A stretch of 7,940 nucleotides of DNA from Pseudomonadota bacterium (lineage in GTDB: Bacteria > Pseudomonadota > Alphaproteobacteria > Rhizobiales > Rhizobiaceae): assembly GCA_023387715.1 (NCBI GenBank), contig JAEWHQ010000382.1, positions 1-7,940 on the forward strand, in the 5' to 3' direction. The notes under the pieces are model-generated. The model was given only the letters and a program-made list of their open reading frames with translations, had not been told where the DNA came from and did no database searches. Shown here piece by piece: positions 1-6,486 of this stretch (positions within the stretch are counted from its first letter, which is position 1; each line of letters starts with the position of its first letter). The position numbers and the translations under genes were made by a program.

Positions 1-2
1 GG

Positions 3-818
3 ATAAATAAACGCAAAATGATGCGGAATATCAGGGAGAAAACTGCGCACCTCGATATCCAAATCAAGACAATCTTGTACAAGCAATGAGTTAACAATGG
101 AAACACCAATGCCTTGTGCTGAAAAGCCGCATGCGGAACTCACCGAATGCGCCTCCAGCCGCACATGCGGCTTTATCCCATGCGCTGAAAAAGCCAGCTC
201 CAGATCATGACGCGGTGCGCGGCGCCAGCCAAGCAGCACCAGCGGCTCATCGCGCAAATCTTCAGGCCGTATCACCTTCAGCTTTGTCAGCCGGTGATTT
301 TTCGCCATGACGCAAACCGAATGCCCCAAAACCGTTTCGGAACGCACAAAGCCCTGCTCAATGGCCGGTAGCCGCATGAAGCCAATATCGGCGGTTTTTT
401 CTTCCATAAAACGCTGGATCACATCATAAGTGCCATGCAAAATCTCAAAGCGCACATCAGGATGGACTTTTAGAAAATCCGCAATGATTTCAGGCAGGAT
501 ACGGCGGCAAAGACCAGGCGGCACGGCCACCCGCAACAGGGCATTGGAGTAGCGGCCAGAGCGGATTTTCTGTGCGGCCTCATTGAGAATATGGATGCGC
601 TCCATCACATCAGAAACATAAGTTTCCAGCAGATGATTGATGCGTGAGGGCACCAGCCGCGCGCCTTCACGCACAAAAAGATCAATTTCCAGATCTTCTT
701 CCAATTGGGTGATCCGACGGCTAATAGCCGATTGCGAAATGCCCAAAAGTTCCGACGCGGCCTGCGTCGAGCCGGTGCTCATAACAGCACGATAGGCTTC
801 CAGATCTTTAAACTTCAT
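3..818 (-). CDS. LysR-type transcriptional regulator, partial (C-terminus off the left edge)
   Basis: DNA-binding regulator that probably controls the divergent transport operon and its own gene. Reading leftward from the ATG at 818-816 gives 272 uninterrupted residues. The N-terminus is the standard LysR winged helix-turn-helix: MKFKDLEAYRAV at the start, then a helix-turn-helix at about residues 17-45 with TQAASELLGISQSAISRRI and the linker start QLEEDLEIDLFVR. Residues from about 90 on form the periplasmic-binding-protein-like effector domain, with RVAVPPGLCRRILPEII near 96, ADIGFMRLP near 143 and GFSAQGIGVSIVNS near 231. Family members are usually about 300 residues, so some 20-30 are missing. 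No other in-frame ATG, GTG or TTG lies upstream before a stop at 837-839, which fixes the start. The Shine-Dalgarno is poor. Family is sure; the ligand is unknown. Confidence 0.95.
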   Translation of the reverse strand, partial: MKFKDLEAYRAVMSTGSTQAASELLGISQSAISRRITQLEEDLEIDLFVREGARLVPSRINHLLETYVSDVMERIHILNEAAQKIRSGRYSNALLRVAVPPGLCRRILPEIIADFLKVHPDVRFEILHGTYDVIQRFMEEKTADIGFMRLPAIEQGFVRSETVLGHSVCVMAKNHRLTKLKVIRPEDLRDEPLVLLGWRRAPRHDLELAFSAHGIKPHVRLEAHSVSSACGFSAQGIGVSIVNSLLVQDCLDLDIEVRSFLPDIPHHFAFIY

Positions 819-840
819 CAGCAGCCAACTTAAAACTCAT
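808..840 (-). CDS. Possible 10-residue leader ORF overlapping the lysR-type start
   Basis: On the minus strand an ATG at 840-838 opens an 11-codon frame (MSFKLAADEV, then TAA at 810-808). It overlaps the first 11 bases of the regulator gene in another frame. The regulator has no visible Shine-Dalgarno, so ribosomes finishing this ORF could re-initiate on its ATG. However, the mini-ORF also has no good ribosome-binding site, and a 10-codon frame easily arises by chance. This is a weak candidate, recorded because the opposite gene also has a possible leader ORF. Confidence 0.15.
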   Translation of the reverse strand: MSFKLAADEV

Positions 841-849
841 GTCAATATC

Positions 850-866
850 TATGCGCTTTACGCATA
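850..866. promoter_or_regulatory. Probable LysR-type operator (T-N11-A inverted repeat)
   Basis: The bases TATGCGCTTTACGCATA form a perfect inverted repeat with 6-base arms (TATGCG and CGCATA) around a 5-base centre. It contains the T-N11-A core of LysR boxes (T852, A864). It lies about 32 bases upstream of the regulator start. If the operon promoter uses the TTGCAA at 891-896, its centre is about 65-70 bases before transcription start, where LysR recognition sites are normally found. A further GCG followed by TTTA at 874-880 lies 21 bases, or two helical turns, from the GCG at 853-855, and could be part of the activation site. Binding is inferred. Confidence 0.6.
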
Positions 867-890
867 CATATTCGCGTTTATATCATAATA

Positions 891-919
891 TTGCAAGTGT
901 TTTATCATTGTGTCAAATT
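891..919 (+). promoter_or_regulatory. Candidate operon promoter (weak -10)
   Basis: TTGCAA at 891-896 resembles a -35 element. A 17-base spacer leads to CAAATT at 914-919, which matches the -10 consensus at only three of six positions. A weak -10 is common at promoters needing a LysR activator, and the position fits the operator at 850-866. An alternative -10 is CATAAT at 884-889, but no good -35 lies in front of it. Assigned by spacing only. Confidence 0.3.
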
Positions 920-935
920 ATTCTAATTCCAAACT

Positions 936-941
936 GGAGGT
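936..941 (+). promoter_or_regulatory. Strong Shine-Dalgarno upstream of the leader ORF
   Basis: GGAGGT is a six-base match to the anti-Shine-Dalgarno sequence. It is the best ribosome-binding site in front of the operon, yet it lies 47 bases before the permease ATG at 989, too far to serve it directly. Its spacing of six bases to the GTG at 948 is ideal. The ATG at 944 is too close, and its frame stops after nine codons. Confidence 0.55.
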
Positions 942-947
942 GGATGG

Positions 948-992
948 GTGGAAATTTTATCAGCCAATTTTGATCAGGCAAATACACAATGA
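948..992 (+). CDS. Possible 14-residue leader peptide coupled to the first permease
   Basis: A GTG at 948 placed six bases after the GGAGGT at 936-941 opens the frame MEILSANFDQANTQ and stops with TGA at 990-992. That TGA overlaps the permease ATG (989-991) as ATGA, the same four-base overlap seen at four later junctions in this operon. The permease itself has only a weak ribosome-binding site (AGG at 976-978), so translation of this leader could deliver ribosomes to the permease start. The peptide is hydrophilic, has no run of one amino acid and so does not look like a classical attenuator peptide, and I recognise no family. Spacing and overlap are direct observations; expression is inferred and chance is possible. 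Confidence 0.4.
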   Translation: MEILSANFDQANTQ

Positions 993-1957
993 CGGCGTTT
1001 GTTATTCGCCGCCTTTTTCAGGCACTGATCGTTTTATTTATTACATCTGTGATTGTCTTTGCCGGTGTTTACGCAATCGGCGATCCGCTGGAGATTTTGC
1101 TCCCTGCTGATGCCACCATGGCAGAACGCGCACAGGTTACACAATCTTTAGGTCTAGATAAGCCTTTGATCATTCAATACGGCCATTTCTTATGGAATGC
1201 CCTGCATGGCGATCTCGGCACCTCATTTGTTTATAACCAGCCCTCTGTCAGCGTTATTTTGCAACGCTTGCCCGCCACATTGGAACTGGCATTTTGTGCG
1301 CTGATTATGGCGCTCCTGATCGGTATTCCGCTTGGCCTGCTCTCCGGCCTTAAAAGCGGCACCGCAACTGATGAAACCATCATGACCGGCTCTATCCTCG
1401 GTTTCAGTCTGCCAAATTTCTGGCAAGGCATGATGCTGATCATGATTTTCTCGGTTTATCTTGGCTGGTTGCCGTCCACCGGACGTGGCCAGACCGGCAC
1501 TATTTTAGGCATTGAAACCAGTCTGGCGACATGGGACGGCATCAAACATTTGATTTTGCCCGCCATCAATTTGTCCTTGGCCAAAATCTCGCTGGTGATC
1601 CGCCTCACCCGCACCGGCGTGCAGGAAACCATGCCGCTGGATTTTGTTAAATTTGCCCGCGCGCGTGGTCTTTCGCCTTTCCGCATTATCAGCGTGCATG
1701 TTTTGAAAAATATTCTTATCCCGATCATCACCGTGATCGGCATCGAATTCGGCTCGCTTATTGCCTTTGCCGTTGTGACCGAAACCATCTTCGCATGGCC
1801 GGGTGTCGGCAAGCTGATCATCGACAGTATCAATATTCTCGACCGGCCAATTGTCGTTGCTTATATTCTGGTCGTCGTTTCCATGTTCATCGTCATTAAT
1901 CTGGTCGTCGACATTTTATATTCGCTCCTCGATCCACGCATCAGGAGTAAACGCTAA
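989..1957 (+). CDS. DppB/OppB-like peptide-type ABC transporter permease
   Basis: Inner-membrane channel subunit of a peptide/opine/nickel-class importer, pairing with the next gene product. It has 322 residues, normal for the family. The start MTAFVIRRLFQALIVLF is typical, with the first membrane helix at about residues 9-29. Further hydrophobic segments lie near 95-120, 132-158, 187-205, 241-266 and 286-310. Family hallmarks include LGLDKPLIIQYGHFLWNAL at 54-72 followed by HGDLGTSF, the cytoplasmic EAA-type coupling loop around 219-232 (FVKFARARGLSPFRI), ETIFAWPGVGKLI at 265-277, and the C-terminal DILYSLLDPRIR. The ATG at 989 matches family starts but has a poor Shine-Dalgarno; it may depend on the leader ORF that overlaps it. 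Its stop shares one base with the next start. Substrate cannot be told from this subunit. Confidence 0.96.
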   Translation: MTAFVIRRLFQALIVLFITSVIVFAGVYAIGDPLEILLPADATMAERAQVTQSLGLDKPLIIQYGHFLWNALHGDLGTSFVYNQPSVSVILQRLPATLELAFCALIMALLIGIPLGLLSGLKSGTATDETIMTGSILGFSLPNFWQGMMLIMIFSVYLGWLPSTGRGQTGTILGIETSLATWDGIKHLILPAINLSLAKISLVIRLTRTGVQETMPLDFVKFARARGLSPFRIISVHVLKNILIPIITVIGIEFGSLIAFAVVTETIFAWPGVGKLIIDSINILDRPIVVAYILVVVSMFIVINLVVDILYSLLDPRIRSKR

Positions 1958-2856
1958 TGCTCCGTCTTGTTCACTCCGTCTTCGGTGACGGTCTTGTCAG
2001 CACTGCCATCACCGGCATTTTCGGCAGCATTAAAGCCACTCTTGCACTGATTATCTGTATTATTCTGATTTTCTGTGCGGTCTTTGCGCCATTTCTTGCA
2101 CCGCAAAACCCTTATGATCTGATGCAGATCGACATTTTTGATGCCAAGCTGCCGCCGATGTCAGAAAGCTATAATGGCATGGTCTATTGGCTTGGTACCG
2201 ATGGCCAGGGCCGCGACATGCTTTCCGCCATGCTTTACGGGCTGCGCACCAGTTTGAGCGTTGGCCTGACCGCCGGTTTGCTTGCACTTTTTATCGGCTC
2301 GGCACTTGGTCTTCTAGCTGCTTATAGCGGTGGCCGTCTTGATGCATTTATCATGCGTTTTGTCGATCTGATGCTCGGCTTCCCGACCATTCTGGTGGCT
2401 TTGCTGATTTTGGCCGTACTTGGGCAAGGCACATGGAAAGTCATTATGGCGCTGGTTTTTGTGCAATGGGCTTATTTTGCCCGTGCCGCGCGCGCCGCAG
2501 CGCTTGTTGAAGTCAATAAAGATTATGTTGAAGCTGCACGCTGTTTGGGGCTTGGAAAAGCCCGCATTCTGTTTGCGCATTTACTGCCAAACTGCATGCC
2601 ACCGCTCATTGTTATCGGCACAATCCAGATCGCCAGCGCTATCGCTGCCGAGGCAACACTCAGCTTTTTAGGTATCGGCTTACCGATCACTGAACCCTCT
2701 CTCGGCCTGCTCATTTCCAACGGTTATCAGGTACTTCTCGCCGGCCTTTATTGGATCAGCGTTTTCCCCGGCCTGTTGCTGCTCACACTGGTTTTTTCCA
2801 TCAATATCGTAGGCGACCGTCTGCGTGAGGTTCTCAATCCGAGGTTGGCACAATGA
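1957..2856 (+). CDS. DppC/OppC-like peptide-type ABC transporter permease
   Basis: Second channel subunit of the importer. It has 299 residues with an N-terminal helix at about 27-48 and the usual DppC hallmarks: LGTDGQGRDMLSAMLYGLRT at 79-98, the EAA-type coupling loop DYVEAARCLGLGKARILFAH at 189-208, EATLSFLGIGLP at 232-243, and a C-terminal GDRLREVLNPRL. Further membrane segments lie near 100-122, 134-157, 162-182, 215-232 and 264-285. The ATG overlaps the preceding TAA by one base (TAATG), and an AGGAG at 1943-1947, inside the end of the upstream gene, sits nine bases before it. The gene ends with an ATGA overlap into the first ATPase. Nothing is missing or unusual. Confidence 0.96.
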   Translation: MLRLVHSVFGDGLVSTAITGIFGSIKATLALIICIILIFCAVFAPFLAPQNPYDLMQIDIFDAKLPPMSESYNGMVYWLGTDGQGRDMLSAMLYGLRTSLSVGLTAGLLALFIGSALGLLAAYSGGRLDAFIMRFVDLMLGFPTILVALLILAVLGQGTWKVIMALVFVQWAYFARAARAAALVEVNKDYVEAARCLGLGKARILFAHLLPNCMPPLIVIGTIQIASAIAAEATLSFLGIGLPITEPSLGLLISNGYQVLLAGLYWISVFPGLLLLTLVFSINIVGDRLREVLNPRLAQ

Positions 2857-3863
2857 CGGAAGCGCAAAATTTGAACGGCGAAATCGTCCTCGATGTCCGT
2901 GATCTGCAAACACATTTTTTCACACCAGCGGGCGTGGTCAAATCTGTTGATGGTGTCAGTCTGACGGTTCGCCGTGGCGAAATCTTAGGGCTTGTCGGTG
3001 AATCCGGCTCCGGTAAATCCATCACCGGCTTTTCAATCATCGGACTGGTGGATAAGCCTGGGCGTAATGTTGGCGGTTCCATTCTTTTCAAGGGTGAAGA
3101 ACTGCTCAATGCTTCGCCCAAGCAATTGCAGCATTTGCGCGGCAACCGCATTGCGATGATTTTCCAAGACCCGATGATGACCCTTAATCCGGTTTTATCG
3201 GTCAAAACCCATATGATTGAAACCGTGCTTGCCCATGACAATGTCAGTCGTCAGGAAGCATTACGCCGCTCGATTGAAGCGCTTAGCATGGTGGGTATTT
3301 CGCAGCCTGAGTTGCGCATTGAGAGCTATCCGCATGAGTTTTCCGGCGGTATGCGCCAGCGCGTTGCCATTGCGATTGCTCTTTTACACAAACCTGACCT
3401 GATCATTGCCGATGAACCGACAACCGCTTTGGATGTGACCATTCAAAGCCAGATCTTATCAGAAGTGCAAACCCTTTGCCGTGAACTGGGCATGGGGCTG
3501 ATTTGGATCAGCCATGATCTGGGCGTTGTTGCAGGGCTCGCTGACCGTGTTGCGGTTATGTATGCCGGACGCATTGTTGAGCAAGGCTTGGTTGATGATG
3601 TGCTGGATCGCCCGAAACATCCTTATACGGCAGGGCTTATCGGCTCAGCACCAGCGGCCAATGAACGTGGAGCGCGGCTTACTCAAATTCGCGGTGCCGC
3701 GCCCCATCCGCTCAAGCGCCCTGAAGGTTGTGCGTTCCGCACACGCTGCGATTTTGCAAATGATGCCTGTCTTTCAGAACCTGCGGAAACATTTGGCGAA
3801 CATAGCCATCGCTGGCGTTGTTTCCATCCGCTTTCACCTGTTGCAGGGGAGCAAACTCTATGA
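2853..3863 (+). CDS. DppD/OppD-like ABC transporter ATPase
   Basis: Cytoplasmic ATPase that forms a heterodimer with the next gene product and drives import. It has 336 residues. All nucleotide-binding motifs are intact: Walker A GESGSGKS at 49-56, Q-loop FQDP at 104-107, signature FSGGMRQR at 163-170, Walker B LIIADEPT at 183-190 with the catalytic Glu at 188, D-loop ALD near 192, and H-loop His at 221. The C-terminal oligopeptide-transporter domain carries [12 protein letters not shown] at 256-267 and four cysteines at 293, 299, 306 and 323. That spacing matches the [4Fe-4S] ligand cysteines described in related DppD/OppD proteins. The start is set by the ATGA overlap with the upstream permease and a GAGG at 2841-2844, eight bases ahead. 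Confidence 0.96.
   Translation: MTEAQNLNGEIVLDVRDLQTHFFTPAGVVKSVDGVSLTVRRGEILGLVGESGSGKSITGFSIIGLVDKPGRNVGGSILFKGEELLNASPKQLQHLRGNRIAMIFQDPMMTLNPVLSVKTHMIETVLAHDNVSRQEALRRSIEALSMVGISQPELRIESYPHEFSGGMRQRVAIAIALLHKPDLIIADEPTTALDVTIQSQILSEVQTLCRELGMGLIWISHDLGVVAGLADRVAVMYAGRIVEQGLVDDVLDRPKHPYTAGLIGSAPAANERGARLTQIRGAAPHPLKRPEGCAFRTRCDFANDACLSEPAETFGEHSHRWRCFHPLSPVAGEQTL
3845..3851 (+). promoter_or_regulatory. Shine-Dalgarno that fixes the second ATPase start
   Basis: AGGGGAG lies eight bases before the ATG at 3860, which itself overlaps the preceding TGA as ATGA. This supports 3860 over the longer in-frame TTG start at 3818, whose extra 14 residues have no family counterpart. Confidence 0.7.
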
Positions 3864-4906
3864 GTGAAATTTTTGCTGAAGCCAAAAATGTCTCCAAACG
3901 CTTTTTCACTGAGCCTGACTTTGCCGAGAAAATCGCTGCCAAACTCGGCGCACAATCCGACCCGCGCGTGGTTCATGCGCTGGATGGTGTTGATCTGCAA
4001 ATCCGCAAAGGTGAAGTGGTTGGTTTAGTGGGTGAATCCGGCTGCGGAAAATCCACCCTTGGCCGTGTTATTTCCGGAATGCTGCCTGCAACTGAAGGCG
4101 AAGTGTTTATCAAAGGCGAAGAGCGCAACAAACTGCGCGGCAAGGCGGCCAAAAATGCCCGTTTGAACACGCAGATCATCTTTCAAGATCCGATGTCGTC
4201 GCTTAATCCGCGCAAACGCGTGGTTGATATTATCGGTGAAGCACCAGTCGCCCATGGTCTGATTAAACGCAGCGAAAAAGAAAAACTTGTCACCGAGCTT
4301 CTGGAAACTGTCGGTCTTGATCCGTCAATGGCCAACCGCTATCCGCACCAGTTTTCCGGTGGTCAGCGCCAGCGTATCGGTATTGCCCGCGCTTTGGCGG
4401 TCAAACCGGAATTTCTGATCTGCGATGAAAGTATCGCAGCGCTTGATATTTCCATTCAGGCACAGGTGATCAACCTGTTTATGGATCTGCGCAAAAGCTT
4501 TGATCTCACCTATCTCTTCATCAGCCATGATTTAAGCGTTGTGAACCACATCGCAGATCGTGTGGTGATTATGTATCTGGGACGCATTGTCGAGGCAGGC
4601 ACTGCCGAGACAATTTTTGAAAATCCCAACCATCCCTATACCGCAGCCTTGCTGGCAGAAGTGCCGCGCATTGATCGCCGCCACCGCGCATTCAGTCCGG
4701 TAAAAGGTGAAATTCCTTCACCGATGAACCCGCCGGCAGGCTGCCATTTCCATCCGCGTTGCCCTTATGCAATGGACCGCTGCCGCAATGAACGGCCGGT
4801 TTTGCGCGATTTGGAAAACGGGCACCAAAGTGCTTGTCACTTAAACGATCTCGAACAAAGACCACTCTTCGACAATACGGGGCATAAAAGGGAGAACCTG
4901 TCATGA
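3860..4906 (+). CDS. DppF/OppF-like ABC transporter ATPase
   Basis: Second ATPase of the importer, partner of the preceding protein. With the start at 3860 it has 348 residues beginning [15 protein letters not shown]. Motifs: Walker A GESGCGKS at 58-65, Q-loop FQDPMSSLNPR at 108-118, signature FSGGQRQR at 165-172, Walker B FLICDE at 185-190 with catalytic Glu at 190, and H-loop His at 223. After the Walker B acids it reads DESIAALDISIQAQ, with Ser in the place of the common Pro. Residues 16-40 form the short insert before VVHALDGVDL that DppF-type subunits often have. Four C-terminal cysteines at 295, 301, 308 and 326 match the family's iron-sulphur pattern. The gene overlaps both neighbours by ATGA. 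A longer frame from 3818 is rejected. Confidence 0.96.
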   Translation: MSEIFAEAKNVSKRFFTEPDFAEKIAAKLGAQSDPRVVHALDGVDLQIRKGEVVGLVGESGCGKSTLGRVISGMLPATEGEVFIKGEERNKLRGKAAKNARLNTQIIFQDPMSSLNPRKRVVDIIGEAPVAHGLIKRSEKEKLVTELLETVGLDPSMANRYPHQFSGGQRQRIGIARALAVKPEFLICDESIAALDISIQAQVINLFMDLRKSFDLTYLFISHDLSVVNHIADRVVIMYLGRIVEAGTAETIFENPNHPYTAALLAEVPRIDRRHRAFSPVKGEIPSPMNPPAGCHFHPRCPYAMDRCRNERPVLRDLENGHQSACHLNDLEQRPLFDNTGHKRENLS

Positions 4907-6486
4907 CGTTTTTGAAGTCTGTAACAACCGCTGCTTTTGCAGCTGCAATGCTGGCCACCACATCGCTTTCAGCTTTCGCTGATAATGTGGTTATCGGCCG
5001 CGCCAACGAACCATCAGCGATTGACCCGCAATTTTCGCGCACCGGCAACAATCAGATGACCGCTGACAACATGTTTGAAACATTGTTGTATACCGATGCC
5101 AATCTGCAAATGCATCCGCATCTGGCAACTGAATGGAAAAATATTGATCCGCTGACATGGGAAATTTCTTTACGCAAAGACGTAACCTTCCATGATGGCT
5201 CGCCTTTTACCGCTGATGATGTGGTTTTCTCGATTGAACGCACCGATAAAGTGCCAAATAGTCCGGCACCATTTACAGATATGGTCAGCACGGTTGCCAA
5301 AGCTGAAAAGATTGACGACCACACCATCCGTGTAACCACCAAACGCCCTAATCCGGCATTGATGGAACAGATTGGCCGTGTTTTCCTCGTTTCTAAAAAG
5401 GCCGCAGAAAATGCAAGCCTTGAAGATTTCAACTCCGGCAAAGCAGCCATCGGCACCGGCCCTTACAAATTTGTTGAATGGAAACCGGCGGAATCTTTAA
5501 AGCTCGTCGCTTATGACGGCTATTGGGGCGAAAAGCCGGATTACGACAATGTTGAATTTCGCTTTATCGCCAATGATGCAGCACGCACTGCCGCTCTGCT
5601 TTCCGGCTCCGTTGATCTGATCGACGCCGTCTCCCCTGCCGATGTTGCCCGTCTGGAAGGCGAAAAGAGCATCAAAGTTTATCCGATTGAATCCGGCCGT
5701 CTGGTTTATCTTGCCCTCAGCATGCGCGATGACACCGCACCGGGTGTTGTCGATGCAGGCGGCAAACCAATTGAGCCAAACCCGTTCCGCGATGCACGCG
5801 TGCGTAAAGCGATTTCAAACATGATCGACCGCAACCTTATGGTTGATCGTATTTTGAACGGTTCCGGCGTTGCCTCTGCACAGATCGTCCCGTCCGTTTT
5901 GGGTGGTTATGTCAAAGACTTACAGCCAACCAAGCCGGATGCCGCTGAGGCCAAAAAGCTTCTGAGTGAAGCCGGTTTCCCTGAAGGTTTTGGCATTACG
6001 CTTTATTCCTCCAACAACCGTTTCCCGGGTGATGGCGACATTGCACAGGCTATGGGGCAGATGTTGGCGCGTGGCGGTTTAAAGGTCAACGGCGTGCAGA
6101 CACAACCATATAACGTCTATGCGGCAGCAGCCACCAAGGGCGAATATGGCGCTTATATCTTCTCGCTCGGTGCTTCCACACCAAACTCAGAAGGTAGCCT
6201 GCGCTCGCTTTTGCAGACCTATAGCAAAGATGCCGGCACCGGCGGCTTTAACCGTATGCGTTATTCCAATGCCGAATTTGATGCGATGCTGAACTCAGCC
6301 ATGGAAGAGTTTGACCATGAAACCCGCATGAAAAAACTGGAAGATGCCACCAAAATTGCCATGGAAGATCAGGCCATTGTGCCGCTCTACTTCCAGAAAA
6401 TTTACTGGGCATCGCGTGATGGCCTCGATTTCACCCCCAACTTGTCCGAACGAACCATTGCACAGGATGTGCGGAAGCAAAAATGA
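4903..6486 (+). CDS. Periplasmic solute-binding protein, family 5 (DppA/OppA-like)
   Basis: Captures the transported compound in the periplasm and presents it to the permeases. It has 527 residues. Residues 1-26 are a Sec signal peptide: Lys5, a hydrophobic stretch at about 7-20, and a probable cut after SAFA at 26. No lipobox cysteine follows, so the protein is soluble. Family 5 hallmarks are LATEW at 74, the stretch WEISLRKDVTFHDGSPF at 86-102 followed by TADDVVFSIER, IGTGPYKFVEW at 183-193, FRDARVRKAISNMIDRN at 295-311 and AIVPLYFQ at 491-498. AAGGGAG at 4888-4894 gives an eight-base spacing to the ATG, which overlaps the upstream stop. Where E. coli DppA has an Asp-rich segment contacting the peptide amino end, this protein reads SLGASTPNSEGSLRSLL at 421-437, so dipeptide binding is doubtful. 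Family is sure; ligand unknown. Confidence 0.95.
   Translation: MTFLKSVTTAAFAAAMLATTSLSAFADNVVIGRANEPSAIDPQFSRTGNNQMTADNMFETLLYTDANLQMHPHLATEWKNIDPLTWEISLRKDVTFHDGSPFTADDVVFSIERTDKVPNSPAPFTDMVSTVAKAEKIDDHTIRVTTKRPNPALMEQIGRVFLVSKKAAENASLEDFNSGKAAIGTGPYKFVEWKPAESLKLVAYDGYWGEKPDYDNVEFRFIANDAARTAALLSGSVDLIDAVSPADVARLEGEKSIKVYPIESGRLVYLALSMRDDTAPGVVDAGGKPIEPNPFRDARVRKAISNMIDRNLMVDRILNGSGVASAQIVPSVLGGYVKDLQPTKPDAAEAKKLLSEAGFPEGFGITLYSSNNRFPGDGDIAQAMGQMLARGGLKVNGVQTQPYNVYAAAATKGEYGAYIFSLGASTPNSEGSLRSLLQTYSKDAGTGGFNRMRYSNAEFDAMLNSAMEEFDHETRMKKLEDATKIAMEDQAIVPLYFQKIYWASRDGLDFTPNLSERTIAQDVRKQK

Larger units (their letters stand above)
819..988. promoter_or_regulatory. Divergent control region between the regulator and the transport operon
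   Basis: This AT-rich stretch of 170 bases separates two divergent genes, the usual place for LysR-type operators and both promoters. It contains the inverted repeat at 850-866, a second GCG half-site at 874-876, a palindromic TTGCAA at 891-896 that could act as a -35 element in either direction, and the strong Shine-Dalgarno at 936-941. No attenuator or riboswitch fold stands out by eye. Confidence 0.7.

Noticed and set aside
125..172. Repeated AGCCGCA/TGCGG palindromic stretches inside the regulator gene
   Set aside because: They fall within conserved regulator coding sequence, arms are short and separated by unrelated bases, and the similarity partly comes from two FSAxGI peptides.
944..973. 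Nine-codon ATG frame after GGAGG at 936-940
   Set aside because: The ATG is only a few bases from the Shine-Dalgarno, too close for good initiation, and the frame stops 15 bases before the permease. The GTG at 948 fits better.
910..1110. A 66-residue GTG-start frame covering the control region and first permease start
   Set aside because: Out of frame with the permease, no family features, and its second half simply shadows permease codons.
2834..3241. A 135-residue minus-strand frame opposite the first ATPase
   Set aside because: It is a shadow of a clearly coding ATPase with all motifs intact, and shows no recognisable protein family.
3818..3859. Longer TTG start for the second ATPase
   Set aside because: It would add 14 residues that lie inside the first ATPase gene with no family counterpart. 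The ATG at 3860 has a good Shine-Dalgarno and the operon's usual ATGA overlap.
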